NCBI RefSeq assembly: GCF_003234935.1
Contig: NZ_QKSB01000001.1
Coordinates: 1 to 64,000 of the forward strand
DNA: 64,000 nt
Origin: Putridiphycobacter roseus
GTDB lineage: Bacteria > Bacteroidota > Bacteroidia > Flavobacteriales_D > Crocinitomicaceae
Reading direction: 5' to 3'
The notes beneath the pieces are model-generated. The model saw nothing but the letters and a program-made list of their open reading frames with translations. It did not search any database and had not been told where the DNA came from. Made by a program: the position numbers and the translations under genes. Each line of letters opens with the position of its first letter. Position 1 is the first letter of the stretch. Shown one piece after another: positions 36,638 to 45,648 of the stretch.

Positions 36638-38497
36638 ATGTTAAGTAAATACTACACCATCATTATCTATATGTTATTTTCTGTGAATACCCTTCAAGCA
36701 AAGGAGAGTGACTCATTGAAAATTGTGCAATTGTTTGGAATGGTTTTGACTGCCCCAGATAAATTAGACTCTTTATATCATGAAGCGAACTTGATTTCAA
36801 AAGAATCCATTGAAAAGAACATCAAAAACATTTTCGCTTATAATTATTCGAAAACATTATTCTTAACTGGTCAGCTCGATAAGGCCGACTCCATTGCAAA
36901 CGCAAGTATTGAGCAATCTGGCGATACTTTAGCTTTTAAAAACGCAAAACTTTATAACATTCGAGCTACCGTTAAAAGTTACCAGAACCAAGTAGAAGAA
37001 GCGGTCTATTTTTACAATAAATCGATTCAAATTTTAGAATTGTATGAAAATGATTATCAAGCTGCACTGATTAAAAATAATATTGCCAATTTGTTTTTAA
37101 GCTTAAATGAACACCAACAATCTTATAATTACAGCAAGGAAGCATACCAAACTTTAAAAGCATTAAAAGACACCATATATCTTCCAGGTCTGACCGCCAT
37201 TTATGCCATTTCCGCATTAAAGATTGATAGAACTATTTTGGGTGAAAAATTAACCGAAGAAAGCATTGAATTGGCAAATAAATACAACAATCCAGTTGGT
37301 AAGATTGTAGGTTACCATGCAAAAGCAGAAGTGTTTATTAACCAGGAAAAATATGCGGAAGCAATACAAGCCTATGAAACATCCTTAGGTTATAGTCAAC
37401 AATATCAGCAAGGGCATTATGCAATGCTCAATAAAATTGGCTTACTGATTGCTAATGTTGCGGCTGAAAATTATGAAAAAGCAATAGTTTATGGAGAAGA
37501 AGCCAGTAAAGAGTCCACCAAGCAAGGGAATTTAAATACTTTTTTTGCCATTAAAAAAAATCTGAGTTTCGCCTATGCTGGCATTGGTGATTTTGAAAAA
37601 GGTTACCAGTATTTAAAAGAAGCCCAAGAAGATTATATTGAAAAGGCGAATACCGAAAGTAAAACGAAACTCAATGAATTATTAATAAAATACGAAGCAG
37701 AGAAAAGTGAAAAGAAATTAGCGGAACAAGCTTTAGCGTTAGCCGATCAAAAAGCAAAAAATAATGTGCGTGCTTTTTGGATTTTTGTCTTACTTTCCCT
37801 CTTACTTATTTTATTTATTGCCTATTATTCTTACCGAAAAAATCAAATACAAAAGCTTAAATTGGTAGAAGAAACAAATTTGAAAAATAAAATTTTGGCA
37901 GCCATTCAAGGAGAAGAAAAGGAAAGAGAACGACTAGCCAGTGAGCTGCATGATGGCATAGCTTCAACACTTACTGGAATAAGGCTGCAATTGACCAATG
38001 AATATAACCAAAACCCATCCCAAGCTGCGCTTAAAACAACAATTGACCAATTAGAAAAGGTACATGACGAAACCAGAAGAATTTCCCATAATCTATCGCC
38101 ACTCTATTTAAAAAACAAGTCCTTTTCTCAAGCCATTGAACAATTTTGTCATGAAAACTCTACTGCCCTAATCAAAATCAATTTCAACGACTTAATACAA
38201 TCCCCATTTGTTCTGGATAAATTTACCGAAAGTGTTATTTTTAGAAGTACACAAGAATTAATAAACAATGTACTAAAACACGCTGATGCCACCGAATGTA
38301 ACGTACAGGTTTCAATCCTTGAAAACACCTTAAACATTATGGTAGAAGACAATGGAAAAGGGATGGATATAAATAATTACAAAATAGCGGACGGTTATGC
38401 CAGAATGCAAAATAAGCTACGCACCATTGAAGCATCTTTCTCTATTGAAAGTGAAGATAACAATGGCACCCTAGCCATAATAAATTTAAAATTATAA
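36638..38497 (+). CDS. TPR-containing sensor histidine kinase (NarL-type partner)
   Basis: A 619-residue membrane kinase starting at ATG 36638, where a signal or anchor segment begins (YYTIIIYMLF). The in-frame ATG at 36593 lies inside the preceding terminator. Residues 30-360 hold tetratricopeptide repeats, placed outside the membrane. One membrane segment (about 380-400, FWIFVLLSLLLILFIAYY) leads to a HisKA_3 domain with phospho-acceptor His in LASELHDGIASTLTG, then a compact ATPase domain with ELINNVLKHADA and VEDNGKGMD. Kinases with periplasmic TPRs are common in Bacteroidota and respond to unknown signals. The LuxR-type regulator 4 bp downstream is the obvious partner. Confidence 0.92.
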   Translation: MLSKYYTIIIYMLFSVNTLQAKESDSLKIVQLFGMVLTAPDKLDSLYHEANLISKESIEKNIKNIFAYNYSKTLFLTGQLDKADSIANASIEQSGDTLAFKNAKLYNIRATVKSYQNQVEEAVYFYNKSIQILELYENDYQAALIKNNIANLFLSLNEHQQSYNYSKEAYQTLKALKDTIYLPGLTAIYAISALKIDRTILGEKLTEESIELANKYNNPVGKIVGYHAKAEVFINQEKYAEAIQAYETSLGYSQQYQQGHYAMLNKIGLLIANVAAENYEKAIVYGEEASKESTKQGNLNTFFAIKKNLSFAYAGIGDFEKGYQYLKEAQEDYIEKANTESKTKLNELLIKYEAEKSEKKLAEQALALADQKAKNNVRAFWIFVLLSLLLILFIAYYSYRKNQIQKLKLVEETNLKNKILAAIQGEEKERERLASELHDGIASTLTGIRLQLTNEYNQNPSQAALKTTIDQLEKVHDETRRISHNLSPLYLKNKSFSQAIEQFCHENSTALIKINFNDLIQSPFVLDKFTESVIFRSTQELINNVLKHADATECNVQVSILENTLNIMVEDNGKGMDINNYKIADGYARMQNKLRTIEASFSIESEDNNGTLAIINLKL

Positions 38498-38501
38498 GGT
38501 C

Positions 38502-39116
38502 ATGAATATTTTATTTGCAGACGACCACCACTTAATTTTATCGGGACTTCAAAACTTGCTTTCGGTTAAAATACCCAATGCTACTTTTTTAACTTGCGAC
38601 AATAAAACAGCTTTATTTTCCACCTTAAGTAAGGAAAAAATCGACATTTTACTGCTCGATATAAAATTTGGAAAAGACCATGCAAAAACCTTTATCAACT
38701 TGTTAATTGCCGACTACCCCGCTGTAAAAGTAATTATGCTTAGCTCAGTCTCGGACGAGAGTACTATTTTATATTTTAACAAAAGAACACATGGCTACAT
38801 TTTAAAAACAGAGCCTTTTGAAGAAATCACCAAAGGCATTGAAATGGTAATTAATGGGCAGCAATACATCAGTCAGAAAACACAAAAAATTTTAAAAGCA
38901 TTTACCTTGCCACAACAGCTCCATTTTACCAATAGAGAATTGGGTATCTTAAAAGAAATAATGCAAGAAAAATCAACCAATCAAATTGCGGAAACCTTAA
39001 ATATATCGGTAAAGACAGTGGAAATGCACAAACACAATATTTACATCAAATTAGATGTGAAAAACATAACCGGTTTAGTAAAGAAAGTAATTGCCTTGGG
39101 ATTAATTGAAAATTAG
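38502..39116 (+). CDS. LuxR/NarL-family response regulator
   Basis: A 204-residue regulator. The receiver domain has the acidic pair DDH (7-9) and phospho-acceptor D53 in LLLDIKFG. The C-terminal LuxR helix-turn-helix spans about 138-200, with TNREL, STNQIAETLNISVKTVEMHKHNI and the final helix. It is translated from the same transcript as the TPR kinase. A perfect 14-bp palindrome starts 5 bp after its stop codon, upstream of the next gene, and may be its operator. Confidence 0.94.
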   Translation: MNILFADDHHLILSGLQNLLSVKIPNATFLTCDNKTALFSTLSKEKIDILLLDIKFGKDHAKTFINLLIADYPAVKVIMLSSVSDESTILYFNKRTHGYILKTEPFEEITKGIEMVINGQQYISQKTQKILKAFTLPQQLHFTNRELGILKEIMQEKSTNQIAETLNISVKTVEMHKHNIYIKLDVKNITGLVKKVIALGLIEN

Positions 39117-39121
39117 CACCC

Positions 39122-39135
39122 TAGGGAATTCCCTA
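39122..39135. promoter_or_regulatory. 14-bp perfect palindrome, candidate LuxR-type operator
   Basis: TAGGGAATTCCCTA is self-complementary over its whole length. Its centre lies about 44 bp upstream of the start site implied by the -7 element at 39159, a usual position for an activator site. It could also be chance. Confidence 0.45.
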
Positions 39136-39158
39136 CCCAATGATTAATAAATTGGTAA

Positions 39159-39166
39159 TAAATTTG
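39159..39166 (+). promoter_or_regulatory. candidate -7 element for the beta-helix lipoprotein
   Basis: TAAATTTG fits TAnnTTTG and lies 24 bp before the start codon. No TTTG is present at the -33 position, which fits a promoter needing an activator. Confidence 0.45.
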
Positions 39167-39190
39167 TTTTAACTAATCACTAAAACTATA

Positions 39191-40423
39191 ATGATGAAAA
39201 AGAAATTCTTAATGCTATCCATTGCAATAACTGCAATAGGATTATCTTCCTGTAGACAAGGATGTACAGACCCACTAGCTTTAAATTATGACCATACCGT
39301 AAAAAAGGATAATGGCACTTGTGAATACCCGCCCGAAATAATTACGGAAGCACTGATAGATGACATTGCAGCACCTACTACCTTAGTAGCGAAAAACTAC
39401 GAAGTATGTGGTAACATTTATGTTTCCTCAGAATTAACAGTAATGCCTGGCGCTATATTTACCATGTGTGAAGGATCATCCATTACCATTGAGAGTAATG
39501 GCTATATGAATGCAACTGGAACAGCAGAAAACCCAATTATTTTTAAAGGCGAAACTGCTGCCAAAGGATTTTGGACAGGTATAGCCTTCAAGTCTAACAA
39601 CCCAAACAATAAACTTATTCACGCTTCAGTGAGTGATGCAGGAACATATTGGGCTTGGGACTATGCAGGAGTATACGTAGGTAACAATGCACAAATCTCC
39701 ATGAGTAATTCCTCCATTACAAACAATGCAGAATATGGTTTATTTATAGAAAACGGTGGCTTAATCAGTAATTTTTCTTCGAATACTTTTGGTACCAATA
39801 AAATTGGTTTTAGTCTGGCAGTGGATCAAGTTCATAAGATTGACGGTGCTTCAAACTATAACGAAGCAAATACCAACGACTATGTTGAAGTAAGAAACGG
39901 AACCATTGGTACTGATGTTACTTGGCCTGCTACTACAACTCCTTTACTTGTAGACGATTTAACTATTGACGGTGGATTAACACTTTCTCCAGGATCAAAT
40001 ATTAAAATGGAAGCCACAGCAGTAATTAATGTAAAAGCCACTGGTTATCTTAATGCAACAGGAACCTCTTCTAACCCAATAACTATTGTGGGTAGATATG
40101 CTTCGACTGGATACTGGTCGGGTATGAGAATTGAATCCAATAACCCAAATAATAAATTAATTTATACTACCATAGCGGATGGTGGAAACTATTGGGCTTA
40201 TGAGTATTCAAATATTCATGTGAAAGGTAAAGTAGAGATGAACAACTGTAATGTGAATAACGCAAATAGTTATGGTCTATATATCGATAACGGTGCTCAA
40301 ATTTCTTGTAATTCTACTATAGCGACTACCATAACTGCTGTAGAAGCCGCAAATTCTTTCTCTGGTAACGGTACTGGTCCAGATGCGAATTGCACTGCTG
40401 CATGTACTGTATTTTTTGAGTAA
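39191..40423 (+). CDS. lipoprotein with duplicated right-handed beta-helix modules
   Basis: A 410-residue lipoprotein (MMKKKFLML to LSSC, lipidated Cys at residue 21). Just after the Cys comes a GCTDPLALNYDHT to GTCEYP segment, a cysteine-bounded motif often seen in Bacteroidota surface proteins. The rest is two similar units of about 150 residues. Each contains NATGTxxNPI, then FWTG or YWSG, then SNNPNNKLI and a segment like NYWAYEY, typical of right-handed beta-helix repeats in polysaccharide-active or adhesive proteins. No catalytic residues are evident. Placed next to a two-component pair and a palindrome, it may be their target gene. Confidence 0.72.
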   Translation: MMKKKFLMLSIAITAIGLSSCRQGCTDPLALNYDHTVKKDNGTCEYPPEIITEALIDDIAAPTTLVAKNYEVCGNIYVSSELTVMPGAIFTMCEGSSITIESNGYMNATGTAENPIIFKGETAAKGFWTGIAFKSNNPNNKLIHASVSDAGTYWAWDYAGVYVGNNAQISMSNSSITNNAEYGLFIENGGLISNFSSNTFGTNKIGFSLAVDQVHKIDGASNYNEANTNDYVEVRNGTIGTDVTWPATTTPLLVDDLTIDGGLTLSPGSNIKMEATAVINVKATGYLNATGTSSNPITIVGRYASTGYWSGMRIESNNPNNKLIYTTIADGGNYWAYEYSNIHVKGKVEMNNCNVNNANSYGLYIDNGAQISCNSTIATTITAVEAANSFSGNGTGPDANCTAACTVFFE

Positions 40424-40446
40424 GTTTATTTATTTATTATTTTAAT

Positions 40447-40474
40447 AAAAGGGACTGTAACAAGTCCCTTTTTT
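40447..40474. terminator. bidirectional intrinsic terminator
   Basis: AAAAGGGACT pairs perfectly with AGTCCCTTTT over a 6-base loop, with further T residues. It separates the beta-helix lipoprotein from the convergent SpoIID-domain gene and touches the latter's last codon region. Confidence 0.85.
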
Positions 40475-41660
40475 AATTTATCATAGTATCATAAAATTTA
40501 CCTTGCCTAAAAAACAGGTAATCAAAATAATTAATCAAGCCAACTTTAGAAAAATAAAACTGAAGAATTTGACTATAAGAATACCCTTGTTTTGCCATAT
40601 TCATGGCACCTTCTTGACACAAGCCGACACCATGTCCAAAACCACGCCCATTTAAAACCACTTCATTCCCTTCTAAATGACAATCAAACCAAGTGGAACG
40701 CAATTTAAAATGGTATCGAATATCTCTTAATGGAATCCCTAATTGTGGTATTTGATAAAATGCAAGCCTATGCTCTTGCGTAAAATAATACAGATAATTT
40801 CTAAAAATAGAATCACTCACAGGATAAGCAAACTCTTTGACCAAGTATTCTTTCCAAGCTGCTTTTGGAATCCTTTTCTCCCAAGTGGCTTGTCGGGTAT
40901 GAATACAAAAAGTATCTACTACACTTCTACAATAAGAAACTGCATTATTCCATACAAAGTCCGATTCACTGGTCTGCCCACCACAATTGGCAAAAAAGAA
41001 GCCATTGGCTAACTTAAATCGTGCATCAATCATCACTATATTTTTTGTTGCTTGCACGGCATCAATAATTGTAGGCGTGTAAATAAGCATATTATGATAA
41101 GCTTGACAATGTACTTGGTCGCACAATTGAAAACCTTCCTTTGCATGTTTTTTGAGGTGACTTAATAAATAGGTACGACTAAGGGTCGCTTGCACCTTAT
41201 AATACTCTAAATGGCGACCACCACCACCTTCACTTTCAATTACACCCGCCAAGTAATTTGGCATACGCACTAAGTTAACCACTTTTATGCTGTGGTTTTT
41301 ATCTATGGTAATTCTTAAATTATTATTGTATTTTCTTTCTTTTAACTTTTTTGGTTTTAACCCTTGAATTCTAAAAGAATGGTTGGGCAAGGACTCCTCT
41401 ATCCAAATGGTATCGTACACCCCTAAAGGCTGCACACCTTGGATCAATGAAAGTTGGTTACCAGATACTTTAATCTCCACCGACTCGGTAGGTAAAATAG
41501 TATGCTTTTTTTCTCCGTCACCATACACATTATAAGATCCTTTATGGTACGAAATCAACAGGTCATTAATTTCATACCGTCTTAAAATCCCAATCTCGTA
41601 AGATTGAGAAAAACAGAAATTGGAAATGACCAATAATATAAAGAGGAACCACGTTTTCAC
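40473..41660 (-). CDS. SpoIID/LytB domain protein (peptidoglycan-active)
   Basis: A 395-residue secreted protein starting at GTG 41660, with a signal peptide ending CFSQ. The central and C-terminal parts match the SpoIID/LytB family: the stretch LAGVIESEGGGG, YLLSHLKKHAKEGFQLCDQVHCQAY, and the hallmark GRGFGHGVGLCQEGAMNMAKQGYSY near residue 350. In spore formers SpoIID is a lytic transglycosylase that cuts denuded glycan strands. Bacteroidota do not sporulate, so the homologue probably remodels peptidoglycan in growth or division. A TAACTTTG element lies only 4 bp upstream of the start, which suggests a very short or absent leader. Confidence 0.88.
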   Translation of the reverse strand: MKTWFLFILLVISNFCFSQSYEIGILRRYEINDLLISYHKGSYNVYGDGEKKHTILPTESVEIKVSGNQLSLIQGVQPLGVYDTIWIEESLPNHSFRIQGLKPKKLKERKYNNNLRITIDKNHSIKVVNLVRMPNYLAGVIESEGGGGRHLEYYKVQATLSRTYLLSHLKKHAKEGFQLCDQVHCQAYHNMLIYTPTIIDAVQATKNIVMIDARFKLANGFFFANCGGQTSESDFVWNNAVSYCRSVVDTFCIHTRQATWEKRIPKAAWKEYLVKEFAYPVSDSIFRNYLYYFTQEHRLAFYQIPQLGIPLRDIRYHFKLRSTWFDCHLEGNEVVLNGRGFGHGVGLCQEGAMNMAKQGYSYSQILQFYFSKVGLINYFDYLFFRQGKFYDTMIN

Positions 41661-41664
41661 GACA

Positions 41665-41672
41665 CAAAGTTA
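41665..41672 (-). promoter_or_regulatory. candidate -7 element for the SpoIID-domain gene
   Basis: TAACTTTG on the minus strand matches TAnnTTTG. It is 4 bp from the GTG start, so transcription would begin at or next to the start codon, as in leaderless mRNAs. Confidence 0.4.
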
Positions 41673-41744
41673 AATCTTGATTTTAAGTGATGACCCATGC
41701 AAACTTTAAATTATTAACATTTTAAACAAGATAAACCTATTGAA

Positions 41745-42857
41745 TTAAGCTTTTAAGCGGTTAAAAATCATTTTCGCCACCTTTTGAGAAGCACCACCAC
41801 CACCTAACACTTTTTCTAGCTTATCATATTCCATTTGTAAATCAGCACTATCAGCTTCTAAACGTCGCAATTCTTTCACTATTTTCTTACTGGTCAAATC
41901 TCCTTGAATCAACTCTTTGACCACTTCCTTATTCATGATTAAATTTACCAAGGAAATATAAGGTACCTTAACCAACCTTTTTGCAATGTGGTAAGAAAGA
42001 TAGCTAGCCTTATAACATACCACTTGGGGCACCTTAAATAAAGCAGTCTCTAATGTTGCGGTACCAGAAGTAACCATGGCAAGACTACTATTATTAAGTA
42101 AATTATAGGTTGAATTTTCAATAATTTTAACCGACAAACCATTCAAATACTTTTGGTAAAATGCTATAGATTTATTAGGTGCACCAGCAATAACAATCTG
42201 GTAATCTTTAAATTGCGCCGCAGCTTTTAGCATAATTGGCAATTTAGTTTTAATTTCTTGCACCCTACTGCCTGGCAAAAGCGCCAAAATAGGTTGCCCA
42301 CTTAATTCAAATTGATTTAAAAAATCCTTTTTACTTAAGGCTTCTTTTTTAAATTCTTGTATGGCATCTACCAATGGGTGACCAACATACTGCACATCAT
42401 AATCAAACTTTTTATAAAAAGCTTTTTCAAAAGGCAAGATAGTATACATTTCATCTACCACCTTTTTTATTTTGTGTACTCTATTTTGTTTCCAAGCCCA
42501 TATTTGTGGAGAAACATAATAATGCACGGGAATATTTAATTGCTTTGCAAATTCCGCTATTCTTAAATTAAAACCGGGATAATCAATCAGAATTAATGCA
42601 TCCGGCTTGGCGGCCTTTATTTGAGATTTACAAAGTTTGATGTTTTTTAAAATAGTGCCTAAATTTGCGATCACTTCCACAAAACCCATAAAAGCTAGTG
42701 AATCAATATGCTTTAAAGGTTCTCCTCCAATGCTCGCCATTTGATCTCCACCCCAAAATTGGAATGTTGCCTCTTTGTCGACTTCCATTAATTGCTTCAT
42801 GAGATTTTTTCCATGTAAATCTCCAGAAGCTTCTCCTGCAATTAAAAAATACTTCAA
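41745..42857 (-). CDS. lpxB: lipid-A-disaccharide synthase
   Basis: A 370-residue glycosyltransferase (GT19), which joins UDP-diacylglucosamine and lipid X in lipid A synthesis at the inner membrane. Matches include the start MKYFLIAGEASGDLHG, FMGFVEVIANLG, LIDYPGFNLRIA, VHYYVSPQIWAWKQNR, ILALLPGSRVQEIKTKLP and the C-terminal SGTATLETALFKVPQVVCYK. Length is normal. It shows that the cell has lipid A and hence an outer membrane. Neighbouring lpx genes are not in the window. Confidence 0.97.
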   Translation of the reverse strand: MKYFLIAGEASGDLHGKNLMKQLMEVDKEATFQFWGGDQMASIGGEPLKHIDSLAFMGFVEVIANLGTILKNIKLCKSQIKAAKPDALILIDYPGFNLRIAEFAKQLNIPVHYYVSPQIWAWKQNRVHKIKKVVDEMYTILPFEKAFYKKFDYDVQYVGHPLVDAIQEFKKEALSKKDFLNQFELSGQPILALLPGSRVQEIKTKLPIMLKAAAQFKDYQIVIAGAPNKSIAFYQKYLNGLSVKIIENSTYNLLNNSSLAMVTSGTATLETALFKVPQVVCYKASYLSYHIAKRLVKVPYISLVNLIMNKEVVKELIQGDLTSKKIVKELRRLEADSADLQMEYDKLEKVLGGGGASQKVAKMIFNRLKA

Positions 42858-43003
42858 CTTATATAATTTTTAATCAAAAATAAATGAATTAATCGGGTAA
42901 GCCCTAAAAAATCGAACTTTATCTAAAACACTTAACAGTTTACTGTGGAAATTTGCTATTGTAACTTTACGAAACGGACCATTAAAAGCCGTAATTTTGA
43001 AGT

Positions 43004-43948
43004 ATGAAAGCAGGTTTATTAATTTTTGTGGTACTCTTATTTACTTCAATGTCTTTTGGTCAGGATAAAAAAATTGACCAATTGGAAGTATTATACAGTC
43101 AAAAGCATTATACGAAAGTGCTTCGTAAAGCAAATAAATTACTTGCCATACCTGACTATGATTATAGTGGCATGCCTACTTTTTATAAAAGTTTGGCTTT
43201 ATTTAGACTCGCAAGTGATGTTGAATATAATCCTAGGCATCCAGAATCTTTAGAAAAAGCGATTGAAACATACATCCAGTTTCTAGCACATAGCAAAGCC
43301 AACATATACAGCAAAGCGCATTATTTTGAAATTGCAGCTTTAAAGCGATACTTAATCGGTTTAGAAAAAGACTTAACGGCTAAAAAAGAACTAAAAAACG
43401 CCATAATTATTCGAAACTTTTTAGAAAACCAACTACAGACCGTCCGTCCGAGTGGCCTTCAACTCCCACAGGAACAAAAGCAAGAAGAAATTGTTTACCC
43501 CATTAAGAATAAGCGCCCCAACAAAACGCATGGTAATAATGAAGTTTATGCAGAAGAAGAAATAATGGCATTAAGAAGTGAAATTATTTCTACAGCTAAT
43601 GCACAATTGGGCGTACCTTATAAGTGGGCTGGAACCAGTCCAAAGGGATTTGACTGTTCTGGATACACGGGTTTTGTTTATAACAGCCAAGGAATTCAGC
43701 TACCTCGTTCTGCAGCCGCTCAAAAAGAACATATCGAAAAAATTAAAATTTCAGAAGCGAGAGAAGGTGATTTGGTATTTTTCAAATCTGGATCTAAAAT
43801 CACCCATGTGGGGATAGTTACTTCTGCCATTAACGAACCATTGACTATGATTCACGCTTCTACCAGTAGCGGTATTATTACAACGAACATAGAAACTTCC
43901 AAATATTGGCGTGGAAAACTAGCTGGTGTAGGAAGAATTATTCCATAA
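43004..43948 (+). CDS. NlpC/P60 (C40) cysteine peptidase, peptidoglycan hydrolase
   Basis: A 314-residue secreted protein with a signal peptide ending MSFGQ. An N-terminal helical region of about 170 residues has no recognised family. The C-terminal NlpC/P60 domain (about 185-314) carries catalytic Cys218 in GFDCSGY, the His in THVGIVTS, and a later polar residue near MIHAS. The family cuts gamma-D-glutamyl-diamino acid bonds in peptidoglycan stem peptides. A bidirectional terminator follows at once. Confidence 0.93.
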   Translation: MKAGLLIFVVLLFTSMSFGQDKKIDQLEVLYSQKHYTKVLRKANKLLAIPDYDYSGMPTFYKSLALFRLASDVEYNPRHPESLEKAIETYIQFLAHSKANIYSKAHYFEIAALKRYLIGLEKDLTAKKELKNAIIIRNFLENQLQTVRPSGLQLPQEQKQEEIVYPIKNKRPNKTHGNNEVYAEEEIMALRSEIISTANAQLGVPYKWAGTSPKGFDCSGYTGFVYNSQGIQLPRSAAAQKEHIEKIKISEAREGDLVFFKSGSKITHVGIVTSAINEPLTMIHASTSSGIITTNIETSKYWRGKLAGVGRIIP

Positions 43949-43949
43949 A

Positions 43950-43975
43950 AAAAAGGAGCCACAAGGCTCCTTTTT
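43950..43975. terminator. bidirectional intrinsic terminator
   Basis: AAAAAGGAGCC pairs with GGCTCCTTTTT over a 4-base ACAA loop, between convergent genes (NlpC/P60 and glutaryl-CoA dehydrogenase-like). U-tracts exist on both strands. Confidence 0.87.
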
Positions 43976-43994
43976 AAGGCTATTTCTTATTAAA

Positions 43995-45197
43995 TTATTT
44001 ATTTAAATCTGGTGCTGTTCTAGTAAATGCAGAAATCCCAGTCACATCCATACCTGTGATAAGCAAATGTATATCATGCGTTCCTTCATAAGTAACTACA
44101 GATTCTAAATTTGCCATATGTCGCATTACAGAAAACTCATTGGTAATTCCCATAGCACCTAGAATTTGTCTTGTTTCTCTAGCAATATTCAATGCAATTT
44201 CCACATTATTTCTTTTAGCCATTGAAATTTGAGCAGAAGTAGCTGTACCTGCATTACGCATTTGACCAAGTCGGAACGTTAATAACTGTGCTTTTGTAAT
44301 TTCCGTAATCATTTCCGCTAATTTTTTTTGCGTCAGTTGAAAAGCGCCAATTGGAACACCGAATTGTGTTCTTTCTTTGGCATATCGTACAGCTTGATCA
44401 TAACAATCCATAGCAGCGCCTAAAGCACCCCATGCAATTCCATATCTTGCAGAATCTAAACAACCTAGTGGCGCTCCTAAACCGGACTTATTCGGTAATA
44501 AATTTTCTTTGGGCACCTTTACGTTATCAAACAAAAGTTCTCCAGTAATAGAAGCTCTTAAAGAATGCTTACCTTTCATTTCTGGCGCCGTAAAACCTTC
44601 CATGCCACGTTCTACTAACAAACCATGAATTCTACCTTCTTCATTTTTTGCCCAAACTACTGCTACGTCAGCTAATGGCGCATTAGAAATCCACATTTTA
44701 GCGCCATTGAGTAAATAATGGTCACCCATGTCCTTAAAATTGGTGGTCATCCCACCAGGATTAGAACCGTGATCAGGTTCTGTTAAACCAAAACAACCTA
44801 AAAATTCACCACTTGCTAATTTTGGCAAAAACTTTTTTCTTTGTGCTTCGTCACCATACTTATAAATTGGGTACATAACTAAAGAACTTTGTACCGAAGA
44901 AGTAGATCTTAAACCAGAATCACATCTTTCTAATTCCTGCATAATAATACCATAGGAAATTTGATCCAATCCAGGTCCACCATATTCAGTAGGTATATAA
45001 GGCCCGAATGCACCAATTTCACCAAGTTGTTTTACCAAATGTTCTGGAAAAGCAGCACGCTCAAAATAATCTTCAATAATTGGGGAAACATTTTGTTTCA
45101 CCCATGCTCTCGTCGCTTCCCTTATCAACTTATGCTCTTCGGTAAACAAATCGTCTAAATTGTAATAATCTGGATGCGTATATAAATCAGTTGCCAT
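43995..45197 (-). CDS. acyl-CoA dehydrogenase, glutaryl-CoA dehydrogenase type
   Basis: A 400-residue flavoenzyme starting at the Met of MATDLYTHP (45197). The longer frame to 45305 would swallow the promoter at 45215. It shows acyl-CoA dehydrogenase signatures (FGLTEPDHGSNPGGM, KMWISNAPLADV, FQLTQKKLAEMITEITKAQ). The C-terminal VTYEGTHDIHLLITG with catalytic Glu371 resembles glutaryl-CoA dehydrogenase more than the short-chain types. That enzyme oxidises and decarboxylates glutaryl-CoA to crotonyl-CoA in lysine/tryptophan breakdown. No other gene of that pathway is visible here. Confidence 0.9.
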   Translation of the reverse strand: MATDLYTHPDYYNLDDLFTEEHKLIREATRAWVKQNVSPIIEDYFERAAFPEHLVKQLGEIGAFGPYIPTEYGGPGLDQISYGIIMQELERCDSGLRSTSSVQSSLVMYPIYKYGDEAQRKKFLPKLASGEFLGCFGLTEPDHGSNPGGMTTNFKDMGDHYLLNGAKMWISNAPLADVAVVWAKNEEGRIHGLLVERGMEGFTAPEMKGKHSLRASITGELLFDNVKVPKENLLPNKSGLGAPLGCLDSARYGIAWGALGAAMDCYDQAVRYAKERTQFGVPIGAFQLTQKKLAEMITEITKAQLLTFRLGQMRNAGTATSAQISMAKRNNVEIALNIARETRQILGAMGITNEFSVMRHMANLESVVTYEGTHDIHLLITGMDVTGISAFTRTAPDLNK

Positions 45198-45214
45198 ATT
45201 TTTTTTCTTTTGAA

Positions 45215-45222
45215 CAAATGTA
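45215..45222 (-). promoter_or_regulatory. candidate -7 element for the glutaryl-CoA dehydrogenase-like gene
   Basis: TACATTTG on the minus strand fits TAnnTTTG, 17 bp before the chosen start codon. Its position supports that start over the longer frame. Confidence 0.45.
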
Positions 45223-45273
45223 AATAATTTTATTGTTTTCGATAGAATGTAAAAAATTAATGTCGATTGAATG

Positions 45274-45351
45274 TATAAATACTTAATTTTACAGCATGAA
45301 TCCACGCGATTTCGACATTGGAAAATTAGTTCAGGTACAAAGTAATACCAT
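45274..45351 (+). repeat. direct repeat, copy 1 (5' end of the DUF4271 gene)
   Basis: About 78 bp matching 48274-48351 with roughly eleven single-base differences and no gaps. The offset is exactly 3,000 bp. It covers the immediate upstream sequence and the first 18 codons of the DUF4271 gene. Confidence 0.9.
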
Positions 45352-45355
45352 TTAG
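45296..45355 (+). pseudogene. truncated 5' fragment of the DUF4271 gene
   Basis: Reads MNPRDFDIGKLVQVQSNTI and then stops. The intact gene at 48296 reads MNPRDFDIGKLVPIQNNTM and continues. The first 12 residues are identical; after codon 18 the homology ends. It sits where the intact gene would be expected, next to the glutaryl-CoA dehydrogenase-like gene. Confidence 0.75.
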
Positions 45356-45648
45356 GCGGCAGTATTTTTTTTTAAAAAATGATGCAAGAATTTATTAAGA
45401 AGCTGTACTTAATCCAATTGATTTTAATAAGGTCAAAGTACTAACTCAAATATTGATAAAAACATTTTCAGTTAAATAAATTATCTAGCACTATCCAGGT
45501 TTAATTGTTCAGAATAGAAAATAATTATTGTGTTAAAACGATTATACTGTCCAAACACATTAAGTATTTATCGTAAATCAAATAAAAAAATTAACTTGCG
45601 AAGTTTTAAAATACTTTTTGTTAATTTTACATTAGAAATATTTTCATT

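Larger units (their letters stand above)
45198..45648. other. 451-bp region holding a duplicated gene start and otherwise unexplained sequence
   Basis: Contains the minus-strand promoter of the glutaryl-CoA dehydrogenase-like gene, the first copy of the DUF4271 gene start (45274-45355), and about 290 bp of A/T-rich sequence before the CotH-like gene. No inverted repeats, target-site duplication or transposase remnant was recognised. Confidence 0.5.
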
